Assembly: GCA_021159015.1 (NCBI GenBank)
Contig: JAGGSQ010000011.1
Location: 1-47,436 of the forward strand
Length of the DNA: 47,436 nt
Direction of reading: 5' to 3'
DNA from: Candidatus Omnitrophota bacterium
GTDB lineage: Bacteria > Omnitrophota > Gorgyraeia > Duberdicusellales > Duberdicusellaceae
In this document: positions 24,381 through 31,889 of the stretch, piece after piece
Numbering within the stretch: position 1 is the stretch's first letter
Layout: each line of letters starts with the position of its first letter
The notes under the pieces: model-generated
Told to the model about the DNA's origin: nothing
The model's input: only the letters and a program-made list of their open reading frames with translations
Databases searched by the model: none
Program-made: the position numbers and the translations under genes

Positions 24381-24953
24381 ATGAGAAGAAAGAGTTTTAC
24401 TTTAATTGAGCTAATAGTAGTTATTGCCATAATTGGGGTTTTGGCTTCTATATTGCTTCCTAATATAGTGGGGGTAATTGATAAAGCTAAAGCGGCCAAA
24501 GCAATATCTACAGCTAATATTTTATCTACTGCCTGTGACAGTTATTATATGGATACTGGTCAGTATGCGATAGAGTATGCTACTCCCTGGTATAAGGGAG
24601 CTACTTACCATCGTTTGTCTTTTGATCCGGGAATTAATGGATGGAACGGTCCCTATCTTAAAAGTCCTCTTTCTGCCGGCGATAATCCCTGGCGCAACCG
24701 GGTGTGGATGTATAATCGTACTTCAGGCTGGGAGAGTTCAGAAGGAGGTAATGGGTTTGATTTGGATGGTGATGGCACAGCCGAGACTACGGCGAGTGGC
24801 AATGATGTTGTGTTTTACGCTGTCCCTTCCTCAGTGGCTCAATTAATAAATAATCAGGTTGATGGCACTAATGAAAGTAGTTGGCAAGGACAGGGAAAAT
24901 TTGAATACCGGAACAATTATTACGGCTGTTTTTATTTGACCGGCGGTAGATAA
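24381..24953 (+). CDS. Pilin/GspG-like pseudopilin with Ser at leader -1
   Basis: From ATG 24381 the product is 190 residues and begins MRRKS/FTLIELIVVIAIIGVLASILLPNI, a type IV pilin or pseudopilin helix. The start at 24381 is preferred over ATG 24366 because GAAGGGGGA is well placed for it and the resulting leader is short. The residue before the mature Phe is Ser, not Gly; AGT from GGT is a one-base change. The globular domain has GWNGPYLKSPL, NPWRN and an acidic DLDGDGTAE loop that may bind calcium. It is a paralogue of the pilin-like genes at the window start, 23 kb away. The last residues (NYYGCFYLTGGR) follow the same plan. Confidence 0.85.
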   Translation: MRRKSFTLIELIVVIAIIGVLASILLPNIVGVIDKAKAAKAISTANILSTACDSYYMDTGQYAIEYATPWYKGATYHRLSFDPGINGWNGPYLKSPLSAGDNPWRNRVWMYNRTSGWESSEGGNGFDLDGDGTAETTASGNDVVFYAVPSSVAQLINNQVDGTNESSWQGQGKFEYRNNYYGCFYLTGGR

Positions 24954-24988
24954 TCTTCTTCTAAATCTCTTCTTCTTTTAAGTAAATA

Positions 24989-25017
24989 GTTACAAAGAGC
25001 GGCTTTTGCTATATAAT
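24989..25017 (+). promoter_or_regulatory. Promoter of recombinase gene, probably leaderless
   Basis: GTTACA (24989-24994), a 17-nt spacer and a perfect TATAAT (25012-25017) end 7 nt before the ATG at 25025. This would start the long housekeeping run that leads to ribF. Confidence 0.55.
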
Positions 25018-25024
25018 AAGACAA

Positions 25025-25912
25025 ATGGAGGAATATCTGCAGATGTTTATCGACTATTTAAGAGTGGAAAGGCAGTTATCCCTTAATACTATTTATTCTT
25101 ATGAGACGGACTTAAAAATCTATCTGGATTTCCTTAAAAAGATAGGAAGAAACAGTTTGGAAGGGATTGCCAAAGATGATATTATGAAATTTATTCTTGA
25201 TGAGAAACAGAGAGGCTTTAAAACTACTTCTTTGGCTCGTCGCCTTTCAGCTTTAAAAAGCTTTCATCGTTTTCTTCTGCGGGAAGGCTTTGTTAAAACA
25301 GATCCTACCAGCCTTATAGATTCTCCTAAACTCTGGAAGAGAATTCCAGAAGTATTAAGCATTTCTGAAGTTGAAAAGCTTATATTGCAACCCAATATTA
25401 GAAAGTCAGCCGGCTTACGTGATCGGGCTATCCTGGAGTTGATGTATGCTACGGGTCTGAGAATAAGCGAAGTAGCTAATTTATTAGAATCTGATTTAGA
25501 TTTAGACATCGGTTTTTTAAAAGTAAAGGGGAAAGGAGGAAAAGAAAGGATAGTTCCTCTGGGCAGGAAGGCTTTACATTTTATACAACGTTATCTGCAA
25601 GAGGCAAGGCTAGCTTTGTTGCGTGGCAGGTCCTGTGAGTATTTGTTTGTCTCCCGTCAAAAGAAAAGGCTTAGCCGTCAAAGTATCTGGAAAATGATAA
25701 AATCTTATGCCCAAAAGGCACGTATTAGAAAATATCTAACTCCTCATACATTAAGACATTCTTTCGCTACACATCTTCTAGAGGGAGGAGCAGACCTGAG
25801 AAGTGTTCAGGAACTTTTGGGGCACAGCAGTATTTCTACTACCCAAATTTATACTCATATTAATAAAATAAGACTTAAAGAAATACATAAAAAATTTCAC
25901 CCACGCGCGTGA
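25025..25912 (+). CDS. XerC/XerD-type tyrosine recombinase
   Basis: The 295-residue length and architecture are those of XerC/XerD: an N-terminal SAM-like core-binding domain (residues 1-90) and a catalytic domain with the complete set Arg146 (TGLRISE), Lys170 (KGKGGKE), His241 and Arg244 (PHTLRHSFATH), His267 (LGHSS) and Tyr276 (TQIYTH). It would resolve chromosome dimers at dif with a partner recombinase. Whether it is XerC or XerD, or a lone XerH-like enzyme, is not settled, since no second recombinase is in view. Overlap with the CCA enzyme gene supports a housekeeping role rather than a mobile-element integrase, despite the nearby tRNA repeats. ATG 25043 is an alternative start. Confidence 0.9.
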   Translation: MEEYLQMFIDYLRVERQLSLNTIYSYETDLKIYLDFLKKIGRNSLEGIAKDDIMKFILDEKQRGFKTTSLARRLSALKSFHRFLLREGFVKTDPTSLIDSPKLWKRIPEVLSISEVEKLILQPNIRKSAGLRDRAILELMYATGLRISEVANLLESDLDLDIGFLKVKGKGGKERIVPLGRKALHFIQRYLQEARLALLRGRSCEYLFVSRQKKRLSRQSIWKMIKSYAQKARIRKYLTPHTLRHSFATHLLEGGADLRSVQELLGHSSISTTQIYTHINKIRLKEIHKKFHPRA

Positions 25913-27189
25913 TGAATCTAGGTAAAAAAATTGATAAGCTCCCTTTCTATATTACCCGCATCCTACGGGCCGCTTCTTTGGTAGGCGATCAGAGAAAAAT
26001 TAGAGTTTTTCTGGTAGGAGGAGGAGTGAGAGATATGCTTCTGGACAAAAGGAATTTTGATATAGATTTAGCAGTAGAAGGAGAAGGGATTAGGTTTTCT
26101 CAACTGTTGCAGCAAGAGTTGGGGGGAGAGATTATTAAACATTCAGATTTCGATACGGCCACACTTAAGTTGTCAGATATAAAAGTAGATGTATCAGCTT
26201 GCCGCAGGGAAGATTATGCCTTTGCCGGTGCTTTGCCCAGAGTTTCTCCGGCTAGTTTAGAAGAGGATTTACAAAGGAGAGATTTTACTATAAATGCAAT
26301 GGCAATAAGTCTTAATAAAGACACCTGGGGAGAGTTGATAGATTTGTTTGGAGGACGGCGTGATTTAAGGCAAAAGCAACTAAATGTTCTTCACTCTAAA
26401 AGTTTCATAGACGATCCTACGAGAATATTAAGATGCCTGAGGCTGAAAGTGAGATTAGGATTTAAATATTCTTCCTCATTGAAGAAACTTCTGTCTCAGG
26501 CTAAAGAAAAAGAACTGTTAAGGTTAGTGAATGTTCAGAGAATACGAGATGAGCTTATCCTTATGCTTAAAGAGCAGGAACCTTATTTGCAAATGAAAGA
26601 ACTTAATTTTCTCTTTGGTCTAAAATTTATTGATGAAAGTATAAATATTAGTAATAAGGATTTAAGGCTAATTCTGAACGCACAAAAGACTATCCTCAGG
26701 TTGAAGGAGAAGTCTCTCTTAAAAAGAGAACTTGATGAGTGGATTATATATATGATGGTGGTGGTTTGTAATCTTAATAAGAAAAACCTTGCTAGCGTTT
26801 TGGCCAAAATGCGCTTGCGGCGGGGAGAAGAAAAAAGAATAGTTGATTCTCATCGGAAAGAAATCGTAAGACAACTAAAGACAAAAATTACCTCCTTCCG
26901 GATTTATAAACTTCTTAAGCCCCTTAGCTTTGAAGTAATAGTCTTTTTCTATGTTAAAGAGAAGAATCGGATTTTACGAAGAAACATAATTGATTTTTTG
27001 GCTAAATATAATAATATAACTCTTAATATAAGTGGTAAGGATTTGTTACAACTGGGGGTGAAACCGTCTTCCGTTTACGGAAAAATATTAGACGCTTTGT
27101 TGAAAAAAAAGCTTAAAGGCAAGATACATTCTCTTACAGAAGAGCTGGAAGAAGCACGGGCTATCTTGCGGCGCTGGCATTTTTATTAG
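25912..27189 (+). CDS. CCA-adding enzyme/poly(A) polymerase family nucleotidyltransferase
   Basis: The protein (425 residues from ATG 25912) is a class II tRNA nucleotidyltransferase-type enzyme. It has VFLVGGGVRDMLL (about residues 33-45), the catalytic NFDIDLAVEG with its metal-binding DxD, and LEEDLQRRDFTINAMAI, followed by the FIDDPTRILRCLRLKVRLGF region that opens the helical RNA-binding half. It would add or repair the CCA end of tRNAs, which fits the absence of an encoded CCA in the local tRNA-Ser. It could instead be a specialised A-adding enzyme or poly(A) polymerase. The start ATG overlaps the recombinase stop (TGATG); a GTG at 25909 would add one residue. Confidence 0.88.
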   Translation: MNLGKKIDKLPFYITRILRAASLVGDQRKIRVFLVGGGVRDMLLDKRNFDIDLAVEGEGIRFSQLLQQELGGEIIKHSDFDTATLKLSDIKVDVSACRREDYAFAGALPRVSPASLEEDLQRRDFTINAMAISLNKDTWGELIDLFGGRRDLRQKQLNVLHSKSFIDDPTRILRCLRLKVRLGFKYSSSLKKLLSQAKEKELLRLVNVQRIRDELILMLKEQEPYLQMKELNFLFGLKFIDESINISNKDLRLILNAQKTILRLKEKSLLKRELDEWIIYMMVVVCNLNKKNLASVLAKMRLRRGEEKRIVDSHRKEIVRQLKTKITSFRIYKLLKPLSFEVIVFFYVKEKNRILRRNIIDFLAKYNNITLNISGKDLLQLGVKPSSVYGKILDALLKKKLKGKIHSLTEELEEARAILRRWHFY

Positions 27190-27211
27190 ATGAGAAAGGG
27201 GATAGTTAGTT

Positions 27212-27574
27212 ATGTCTCGGCTAATAGAAAGAGTTAATCGGCAGATAAAAAAAGAGATTTCTATGATAATAGAACGGGAAATTGATGATCCTCGCTTAGA
27301 GTTTATCTCCATTGTTAGAGTGGATACGAGCCGCGACTTGAGCTTAGCTAAAATATATTTTAGTGTTTATCCAGAAAGCGGTAGCGAGGTAGCTAAGGAG
27401 ACTTTAGAGGAGATGAACAAATTTATCCGCGTGCTTCTGGGGCGCCGTATTAGGCTCAAGTTTTTACCTGCTTTAGAATTTATTATTGACGATTCTGTAA
27501 AATATAGCGTTGATATCTATGAAAAGATGGAGAAAATAAAAGATGAGCTGGGAGAAGATAGTCAGATTGATTAA
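27212..27574 (+). CDS. rbfA: Ribosome-binding factor A
   Basis: The 120-residue protein has the RbfA KH-like fold sequence: RLIERVNRQIKKEISMIIERE, DDPRLEFISIVRVDTSRDLSLAKIYFSV and GRRIRLKFLPALEFIIDDSV. It binds the 30S subunit and helps mature the 5' end of 16S rRNA. It lies in a typical neighbourhood with nrnA, truB and ribF, though infB and nusA, its frequent partners, are not present here. The end of the gene overlaps the start of nrnA by 32 nt. Confidence 0.93.
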   Translation: MSRLIERVNRQIKKEISMIIEREIDDPRLEFISIVRVDTSRDLSLAKIYFSVYPESGSEVAKETLEEMNKFIRVLLGRRIRLKFLPALEFIIDDSVKYSVDIYEKMEKIKDELGEDSQID

Positions 27575-28493
27575 TGAGAACAATAGTTTTTTGATAGGCG
27601 CTCATAAGAATCCCGAAGGGGATTCTTTAGGTTCTCAATTAGCACTTTTTATTCTTCTTAAGGACTTAGGCAAAAAAGTAGCTATATATAATGCTGATAA
27701 GGTCCCCTCTAATTACCGTTTTCTTCCTTTTTCTTGCTGGGTAAAAACCACTTCTCCGCGGGGAAATTTTGATGTGGGTTTTGTTTTGGACTGTTCTGGC
27801 TCTTTTCGTTTGGGGAAAATAAAAGAGCTGTTTATGAAGAAGTCTTCGCTCATTGTCAATATCGACCATCATATTAGCAATGATTACTTTGGTGATGTTA
27901 ACTTGGTTGAACCAACGGCTTCTTCTGCCTGTGAGCTTATTTTTATGTTATATAAAAAGATGAAAAAAGATATAACTCCCGAAGCGGCTCTATGTCTTTA
28001 TAGCGGTATTTTTACGGACACAGGAAGTTTTTCTTATAATAGTACGTCGTCGCGTGTACATAGAATTATTTCTCAGCTTATTCAGAAAGGCATAAAGCCG
28101 GCTTCCGTTTATGAGAATATATATAGCTCTCTTTCTTCTCAGGAGATGCTTTATGTCAGTAAAATTATTTCCTCTCTAAAACTTAGCCGGCGCGGGAAAC
28201 TTTGTTGGGTAAAAACGAACCTGTGGCGGCAATTTAATTCTGATATTACAGAGGTTGTTTTTTATATAATGCGTTTTATGAGAAAAGTAGAGGTGGTTAT
28301 ATTTTTTAAGAGATTAGCTAAGCAAGTGGTACGAGTTAACTTTCGCTCTCGCGGCCGTATAGATGTAAATAAAATTGCGGGACATTTTGGAGGAGGGGGG
28401 CATAAAACAGCAGCTGGTTTAACTTTAAGAGTTTCCTTAGATAAAGCAGAAGAGCAAGTAATTAGTTATATTGAAAATAAGTTTCATATCTAG
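27543..28493 (+). CDS. nrnA: DHH-family oligoribonuclease/PAP phosphatase
   Basis: The 316-residue protein is a DHH/DHHA1 phosphoesterase of the NrnA/RecJ-like group. Motif I is HKNPEGDSLGS (21-31), with Glu in place of the more common first Asp. Motif II is VLDCS (Asp83), motif III NIDHHISND (107-115), and a C-terminal DHHA1 domain ends in HFGGGGHKTAAG. It degrades short RNA oligomers and often dephosphorylates 3'-phosphoadenosine 5'-phosphate. It overlaps rbfA by 32 nt, with the start chosen by the motif I position, and lies 5 nt before truB. Confidence 0.9.
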   Translation: MSWEKIVRLINENNSFLIGAHKNPEGDSLGSQLALFILLKDLGKKVAIYNADKVPSNYRFLPFSCWVKTTSPRGNFDVGFVLDCSGSFRLGKIKELFMKKSSLIVNIDHHISNDYFGDVNLVEPTASSACELIFMLYKKMKKDITPEAALCLYSGIFTDTGSFSYNSTSSRVHRIISQLIQKGIKPASVYENIYSSLSSQEMLYVSKIISSLKLSRRGKLCWVKTNLWRQFNSDITEVVFYIMRFMRKVEVVIFFKRLAKQVVRVNFRSRGRIDVNKIAGHFGGGGHKTAAGLTLRVSLDKAEEQVISYIENKFHI

Positions 28494-28498
28494 TTACT

Positions 28499-29182
28499 AT
28501 GGAGAAGTTAAAGAATAACAAAGAGCTAGAGGGCATTATTGTAGTAGATAAACCTGGCGGTATTACTTCTCATGATGTAGTAGATGCGGTAAGGAGACGC
28601 TTGGGGATAAGACAGGTAGGGCATGCGGGGACTCTTGACCCTCTAGCTACCGGCGTCTTAATAATACTGGTGGGAAAAGCCACCAAGCTTTTTCCTAAGT
28701 TTTCTCAACTGGACAAAGAATATGAAGCAGAGTTGCGTCTGGGGGTTTCTACTACGAGTGGCGATAAGGAAGGAGAAGTGGTTAAAGTTCAGCCTTACCA
28801 TCATCTTACACCTTCAGAGATAGAGGAAGCAGTCCTTTCTTTTCAGGGACAGTTGTTTCAGAAACCACCCATGATGAGTGCACTGCATTATAAGGGTAAA
28901 AGGCTCTATAAGTTAGCGCGACGGGGTAAATTCGTGAATTTAGCACCGCGGCGCATACATATATATGATATAAAAATAAAGGAAATTAACATTCCCTATG
29001 TTAAACTCTATTTACGTTGTTCTAGTGGTACTTATGTAAGAAAACTAGCTGAAGATATAGGGGAAAGGCTTTCCTGCGGTGCACACGTAGTGAAAATACG
29101 TCGTCTTTCAGTGGGAAAATTTTCTTTGGCGGAGAGTGTAAGCCTCGAAGGTCTTAATGAAACTCATATTAGGCCGGCCTAG
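28499..29182 (+). CDS. truB: tRNA pseudouridine-55 synthase
   Basis: The 227-residue protein has the TruB motifs IIVVDKPGGITSHDVV (13-28) and GHAGTLDPLATGVLII (41-56), with catalytic Asp47. KPPMMSALHYKGKRLYKLAR and SSGTYVRKLAEDIG then match the family. It makes pseudouridine 55 in the T loop of tRNAs. It is somewhat short because a full C-terminal PUA domain is absent; the sequence ends soon after the catalytic domain. The end overlaps the start of ribF by 26 nt. Confidence 0.94.
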   Translation: MEKLKNNKELEGIIVVDKPGGITSHDVVDAVRRRLGIRQVGHAGTLDPLATGVLIILVGKATKLFPKFSQLDKEYEAELRLGVSTTSGDKEGEVVKVQPYHHLTPSEIEEAVLSFQGQLFQKPPMMSALHYKGKRLYKLARRGKFVNLAPRRIHIYDIKIKEINIPYVKLYLRCSSGTYVRKLAEDIGERLSCGAHVVKIRRLSVGKFSLAESVSLEGLNETHIRPA

Positions 29183-30119
29183 ACGCCGTCGGCGGCGCAC
29201 ACCTGTATTTTTTACTATTGGGGTATTTGATGGGGTTCATCGCGGCCACAGATATATTATAGATAGTGTGGTTAAAGAAGCAAAACGTAACCATAGCCGC
29301 AGTCTTTTAATCACTTTTTTTCCTTATCCGCAAGATTTTCTTCAGAAGAGATTTTGGGGATATTTGACTACTTTAGAAGAAAAAGTAAGAATTCTGCGGC
29401 AGCTGGAGCTTGACTATGTTTGGATAATGAAATTCGACTATAGCTTATATCTTAAAAAAGGAGAAGAATTTATTCAATATATTAAGAGATATTTTAATAT
29501 AAAGAAGTTATTTGTGGGCGAGGATTTTCGTTTCGGCTATCGGCAGGAAGCTGACATACGAAAGATTGAGAATATAGGAAAAGAAAAAGGCTTTTTCTTG
29601 AGAATAGTAAAGTCTCTAAAAGTAGGAAAGAGAAAGATAAGCAGTTCATTTATTCGTGAGTTAATAAAAAGAGGCCAATTAGAATTAGCGGAATCTTTTT
29701 TAGGCTATCCTTACTATCTGGGAGGGGTAGTGAGAAGATTCTCTAAGTTAGCGGGGTCTGTTTTAGGTTTTCCCACCGCTAATTTAGAAACAAAAGGGAA
29801 GCTTTTGCCTCCCGAGGGAGTTTATATTGTAAAGGTAGATTATCAGAAAAGATGCTATCAGGGTATTGCAAATTTGGGAGTGGGAGAAACACTAAAGAGA
29901 GGAGAGAGAGTTCTGGAGGTGCACCTCTTTAATTTTCGGAAGAATATTTATGGTAAATATATTGAAGTAATTTTTCTCAAAAAGATAAGAAGAGAAAAGA
30001 AATTTTCTACCCCTCTGGCGTTAAAAAAACAAATAGAAGCTGATATTGCTACAGCTAAGAAATATTTTTCTCGCCACAAAATATTGTATTCTCAGGCGTT
30101 TGTCACCACAACTTGTTGA
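29157..30119 (+). CDS. ribF: Bifunctional riboflavin kinase/FAD synthetase
   Basis: The 320-residue protein has the FAD synthetase (adenylyltransferase) domain with TIGVFDGVHRGHRYII (20-35) and VGEDFRFGY, and the C-terminal riboflavin kinase domain with LGFPTANLETKGKLLPPEGVY and the expected ANLG segment. It converts riboflavin to FMN and then FAD, feeding flavoenzymes such as MurB and the FAD-linked oxidase in this window. The N-terminal RPRRRRRR stretch is unusually basic and comes from the overlap with truB, where both frames are read. The start at 29157 is the only good Met before the first motif. Confidence 0.93.
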   Translation: MKLILGRPRRRRRRTPVFFTIGVFDGVHRGHRYIIDSVVKEAKRNHSRSLLITFFPYPQDFLQKRFWGYLTTLEEKVRILRQLELDYVWIMKFDYSLYLKKGEEFIQYIKRYFNIKKLFVGEDFRFGYRQEADIRKIENIGKEKGFFLRIVKSLKVGKRKISSSFIRELIKRGQLELAESFLGYPYYLGGVVRRFSKLAGSVLGFPTANLETKGKLLPPEGVYIVKVDYQKRCYQGIANLGVGETLKRGERVLEVHLFNFRKNIYGKYIEVIFLKKIRREKKFSTPLALKKQIEADIATAKKYFSRHKILYSQAFVTTTC

Positions 30120-30146
30120 ATTATATAAAGTTATCTCAAAATATCC

Positions 30147-30175
30147 TTGACATTTTAGGATAAAAATAGTATATT
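30147..30175 (+). promoter_or_regulatory. Consensus promoter of the dcw cluster
   Basis: TTGACA (30147-30152), a 17-nt spacer and TATATT (30170-30175) give the best promoter in the window. The start would lie near 30182, inside the MraZ boxes. Confidence 0.85.
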
Positions 30176-30176
30176 T

Positions 30177-30201
30177 GTGGTGTGAAGTGGGATAAAGTGG
30201 A
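30177..30201 (+). promoter_or_regulatory. mraZ: MraZ operator: three phased GTGG boxes
   Basis: GTGGT (30177), GTGGG (30187) and GTGGA (30197) repeat with an exact 10-bp period, matching the known MraZ pattern of TGGGN boxes separated by 5 nt. They lie between the -10 and the mraZ ATG, so bound MraZ would block its own promoter and repress the dcw cluster. Confidence 0.8.
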
Positions 30202-30633
30202 ATGTGGTACGGGGAATATAAGCATAATTTAGACGAGAAAGACAGATTTGTTCTTCCGGCAAAGTTTCGTGCTCGAATTAAAAAAGAAGGCATTAAAAAA
30301 TTTTATATTACCCGGGGACTCGATAACTGTTTGTTTATGTTTTCCGAGTCGGAATGGAAAAAAACTGAGGAGAAATTCCGATCCTTAAGTTTTACCAAAC
30401 AGGAAGTGCGTTTTTTTAACCGTTTCTATTTTAGCGGCGCTTATGAAGTAGTTCCTGATGCTCAGGGCAGAGTTCTTCTTCCTTCTCTTCTTAAAGAGTT
30501 TGCTCGTATAAAGAGAGAAATAGTGATTGTAGGAGTTTCTGATCGTATTGAAATATGGGATAAAGATTTATGGAGGGAGTTTTATGAGGAGAATAGAGAA
30601 AGGCTTGAGAAAATGGCCGAAGATATTTTCTAA
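30202..30633 (+). CDS. mraZ: Transcriptional regulator MraZ
   Basis: The 143-residue protein has two AbrB/SpoVT-like repeats: MWYGEYKHNLDEKDRFVLPAKFR (1-23) and SGAYEVVPDAQGRVLLPSLLKEF (about 75-97). MraZ forms a ring that binds the repeats before its own gene and represses the dcw cluster, as the operator just upstream indicates. It has no strong Shine-Dalgarno sequence, which is common for this start where the boxes occupy the leader. It overlaps the rsmH start by 50 nt. Confidence 0.95.
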   Translation: MWYGEYKHNLDEKDRFVLPAKFRARIKKEGIKKFYITRGLDNCLFMFSESEWKKTEEKFRSLSFTKQEVRFFNRFYFSGAYEVVPDAQGRVLLPSLLKEFARIKREIVIVGVSDRIEIWDKDLWREFYEENRERLEKMAEDIF

Positions 30634-31522
30634 GTCTTTTTCTCATACACCTGTAATGCGGGAAGAAATAGTAACCTACTTACAGCCGGAAAATAAAAAG
30701 TACATTGTTGACTGCACGTTGGGTTTAGGAGGACACAGCCGAAGGATATTGGAGAGAATGAATCCCGACGGAGTAGTTATTGGCTTAGATCGCGATGAAG
30801 AATCTCTTAAGTTGGCAGAGGAAAAGCTTTCTGATTACCGCAACCGGATATTCATATTTAATTCCGATTTCAGCAATATTGACAGTATTTTAGCTGGCCT
30901 TCGGATAAAAAAAGCCGATGGTTTCTTATTTGACTTAGGAATGTCATCTTTTCAGTTGTCTCTCTCTGAGAGAGGTTTTAGTTTTCTCAAAGAGGGGCTT
31001 TTAGATATGCGTATGAACCGCCGGGATTTAATCTCAGCCTATGACTTGGTGAATAATCTGAGCGAAAGAGAGTTGTCCTTTATTTTCCGCGAGTTCGGCC
31101 AAGAAAAATGGCATAGTCGCATTGCCCGTCTCATAGTAGAAGAACGCAGGAAAATGCCTATAGTTACTACGCTTCAATTGGCAGAATTAATTGAAAAACA
31201 TATAGCTTTTCGTTCTTATTCAAGCTACATCCATTCAGCGGCACGTATTTTTCAAGCGTTAAGGATAGCCGTAAATCATGAACTGGAATTCTTAGAGGTT
31301 GCTTTAGAAAAATCTTTAAGACTTCTAAATGAAAAAGGAAGGATTTGTATCATTAGTTTTCATTCGTTAGAAGACAAGATTATAAAGAAGATATTCAAGA
31401 AAGCCATAGCCAGTGGTGAATACTTCCTTATTACTGCTAAGCCTTTACATGTATCTACATCGGAGGAGATAGATAATAGCTATTCTCGCGCGGCTCGCTT
31501 GAGAGTGATAGAAAGGCGTTAA
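30584..31522 (+). CDS. rsmH: 16S rRNA (cytosine-1402-N4)-methyltransferase
   Basis: From the ATG at 30584 the product has 312 residues. This start is preferred over ATG 30548 because GGAGGGAG (30572-30579) is ideally placed for it. RsmH (MraW) methylates N4 of C1402 in 16S rRNA using SAM. Visible motifs are FSHTPVMREEIV, the SAM-binding VDCTLGLGGHSRRIL, GLDRDEESL, LFDLGMSSFQL and the late CIISFHSLEDKIIKKIF. Its place after mraZ is the standard dcw order. It overlaps mraZ by 50 nt. Confidence 0.95.
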   Translation: MRRIEKGLRKWPKIFSKSFSHTPVMREEIVTYLQPENKKYIVDCTLGLGGHSRRILERMNPDGVVIGLDRDEESLKLAEEKLSDYRNRIFIFNSDFSNIDSILAGLRIKKADGFLFDLGMSSFQLSLSERGFSFLKEGLLDMRMNRRDLISAYDLVNNLSERELSFIFREFGQEKWHSRIARLIVEERRKMPIVTTLQLAELIEKHIAFRSYSSYIHSAARIFQALRIAVNHELEFLEVALEKSLRLLNEKGRICIISFHSLEDKIIKKIFKKAIASGEYFLITAKPLHVSTSEEIDNSYSRAARLRVIERR

Positions 31523-31543
31523 ATTCCTTTTATTGTTTATTAA

Positions 31544-31873
31544 ATGAAAAAGTTTATATTTATAATATCCTTTCTTTTTCTATTTAGTTTTTATTTTGTT
31601 TATCAGCAATCAAAGATATATATATTAGCCTACGAGATAAATTCTTATCAGAAAAAAATAGCTCTACTTCAGAAACAAGCAGAAGCTTTGCGCTGCCAAA
31701 TCCTTCCTTATATGACCTTGGCCTCATTAGATAGTAAAGTTAGAGATTTGCATTTGTCTTTTTCGGCTCTCCCTTACGTTAATATAAATGCAGACGCCGC
31801 TCATCCCTCTCGGAAGAGGTCGTTGCTAGCAAAGATATTTAACTTTAGTGTACGGGCCGAAGCAAAGCCTTAA
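31544..31873 (+). CDS. ftsL: FtsL-like division protein
   Basis: The 109-residue protein has one N-terminal membrane helix (about residues 4-20, FIFIISFLFLFSFYFVY) and a following amphipathic, probably coiled-coil stretch (YEINSYQKKIALLQKQAEALRCQI, residues 30-53). Its position between rsmH and ftsI is the standard place for FtsL, which joins FtsB and FtsQ in the divisome. FtsL diverges fast, so the call rests on topology and position more than on sequence identity. Confidence 0.7.
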   Translation: MKKFIFIISFLFLFSFYFVYQQSKIYILAYEINSYQKKIALLQKQAEALRCQILPYMTLASLDSKVRDLHLSFSALPYVNINADAAHPSRKRSLLAKIFNFSVRAEAKP

Positions 31874-31889
31874 TCTTTCTTACAATTGA

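Noticed and set aside
25025-25912. Integrase of a mobile element inserted at the tRNA-Ser
   Set aside because: The tRNA-end repeats made this tempting, but the protein has XerC/D length and layout, overlaps the CCA enzyme gene, and no other phage or conjugation genes are present.
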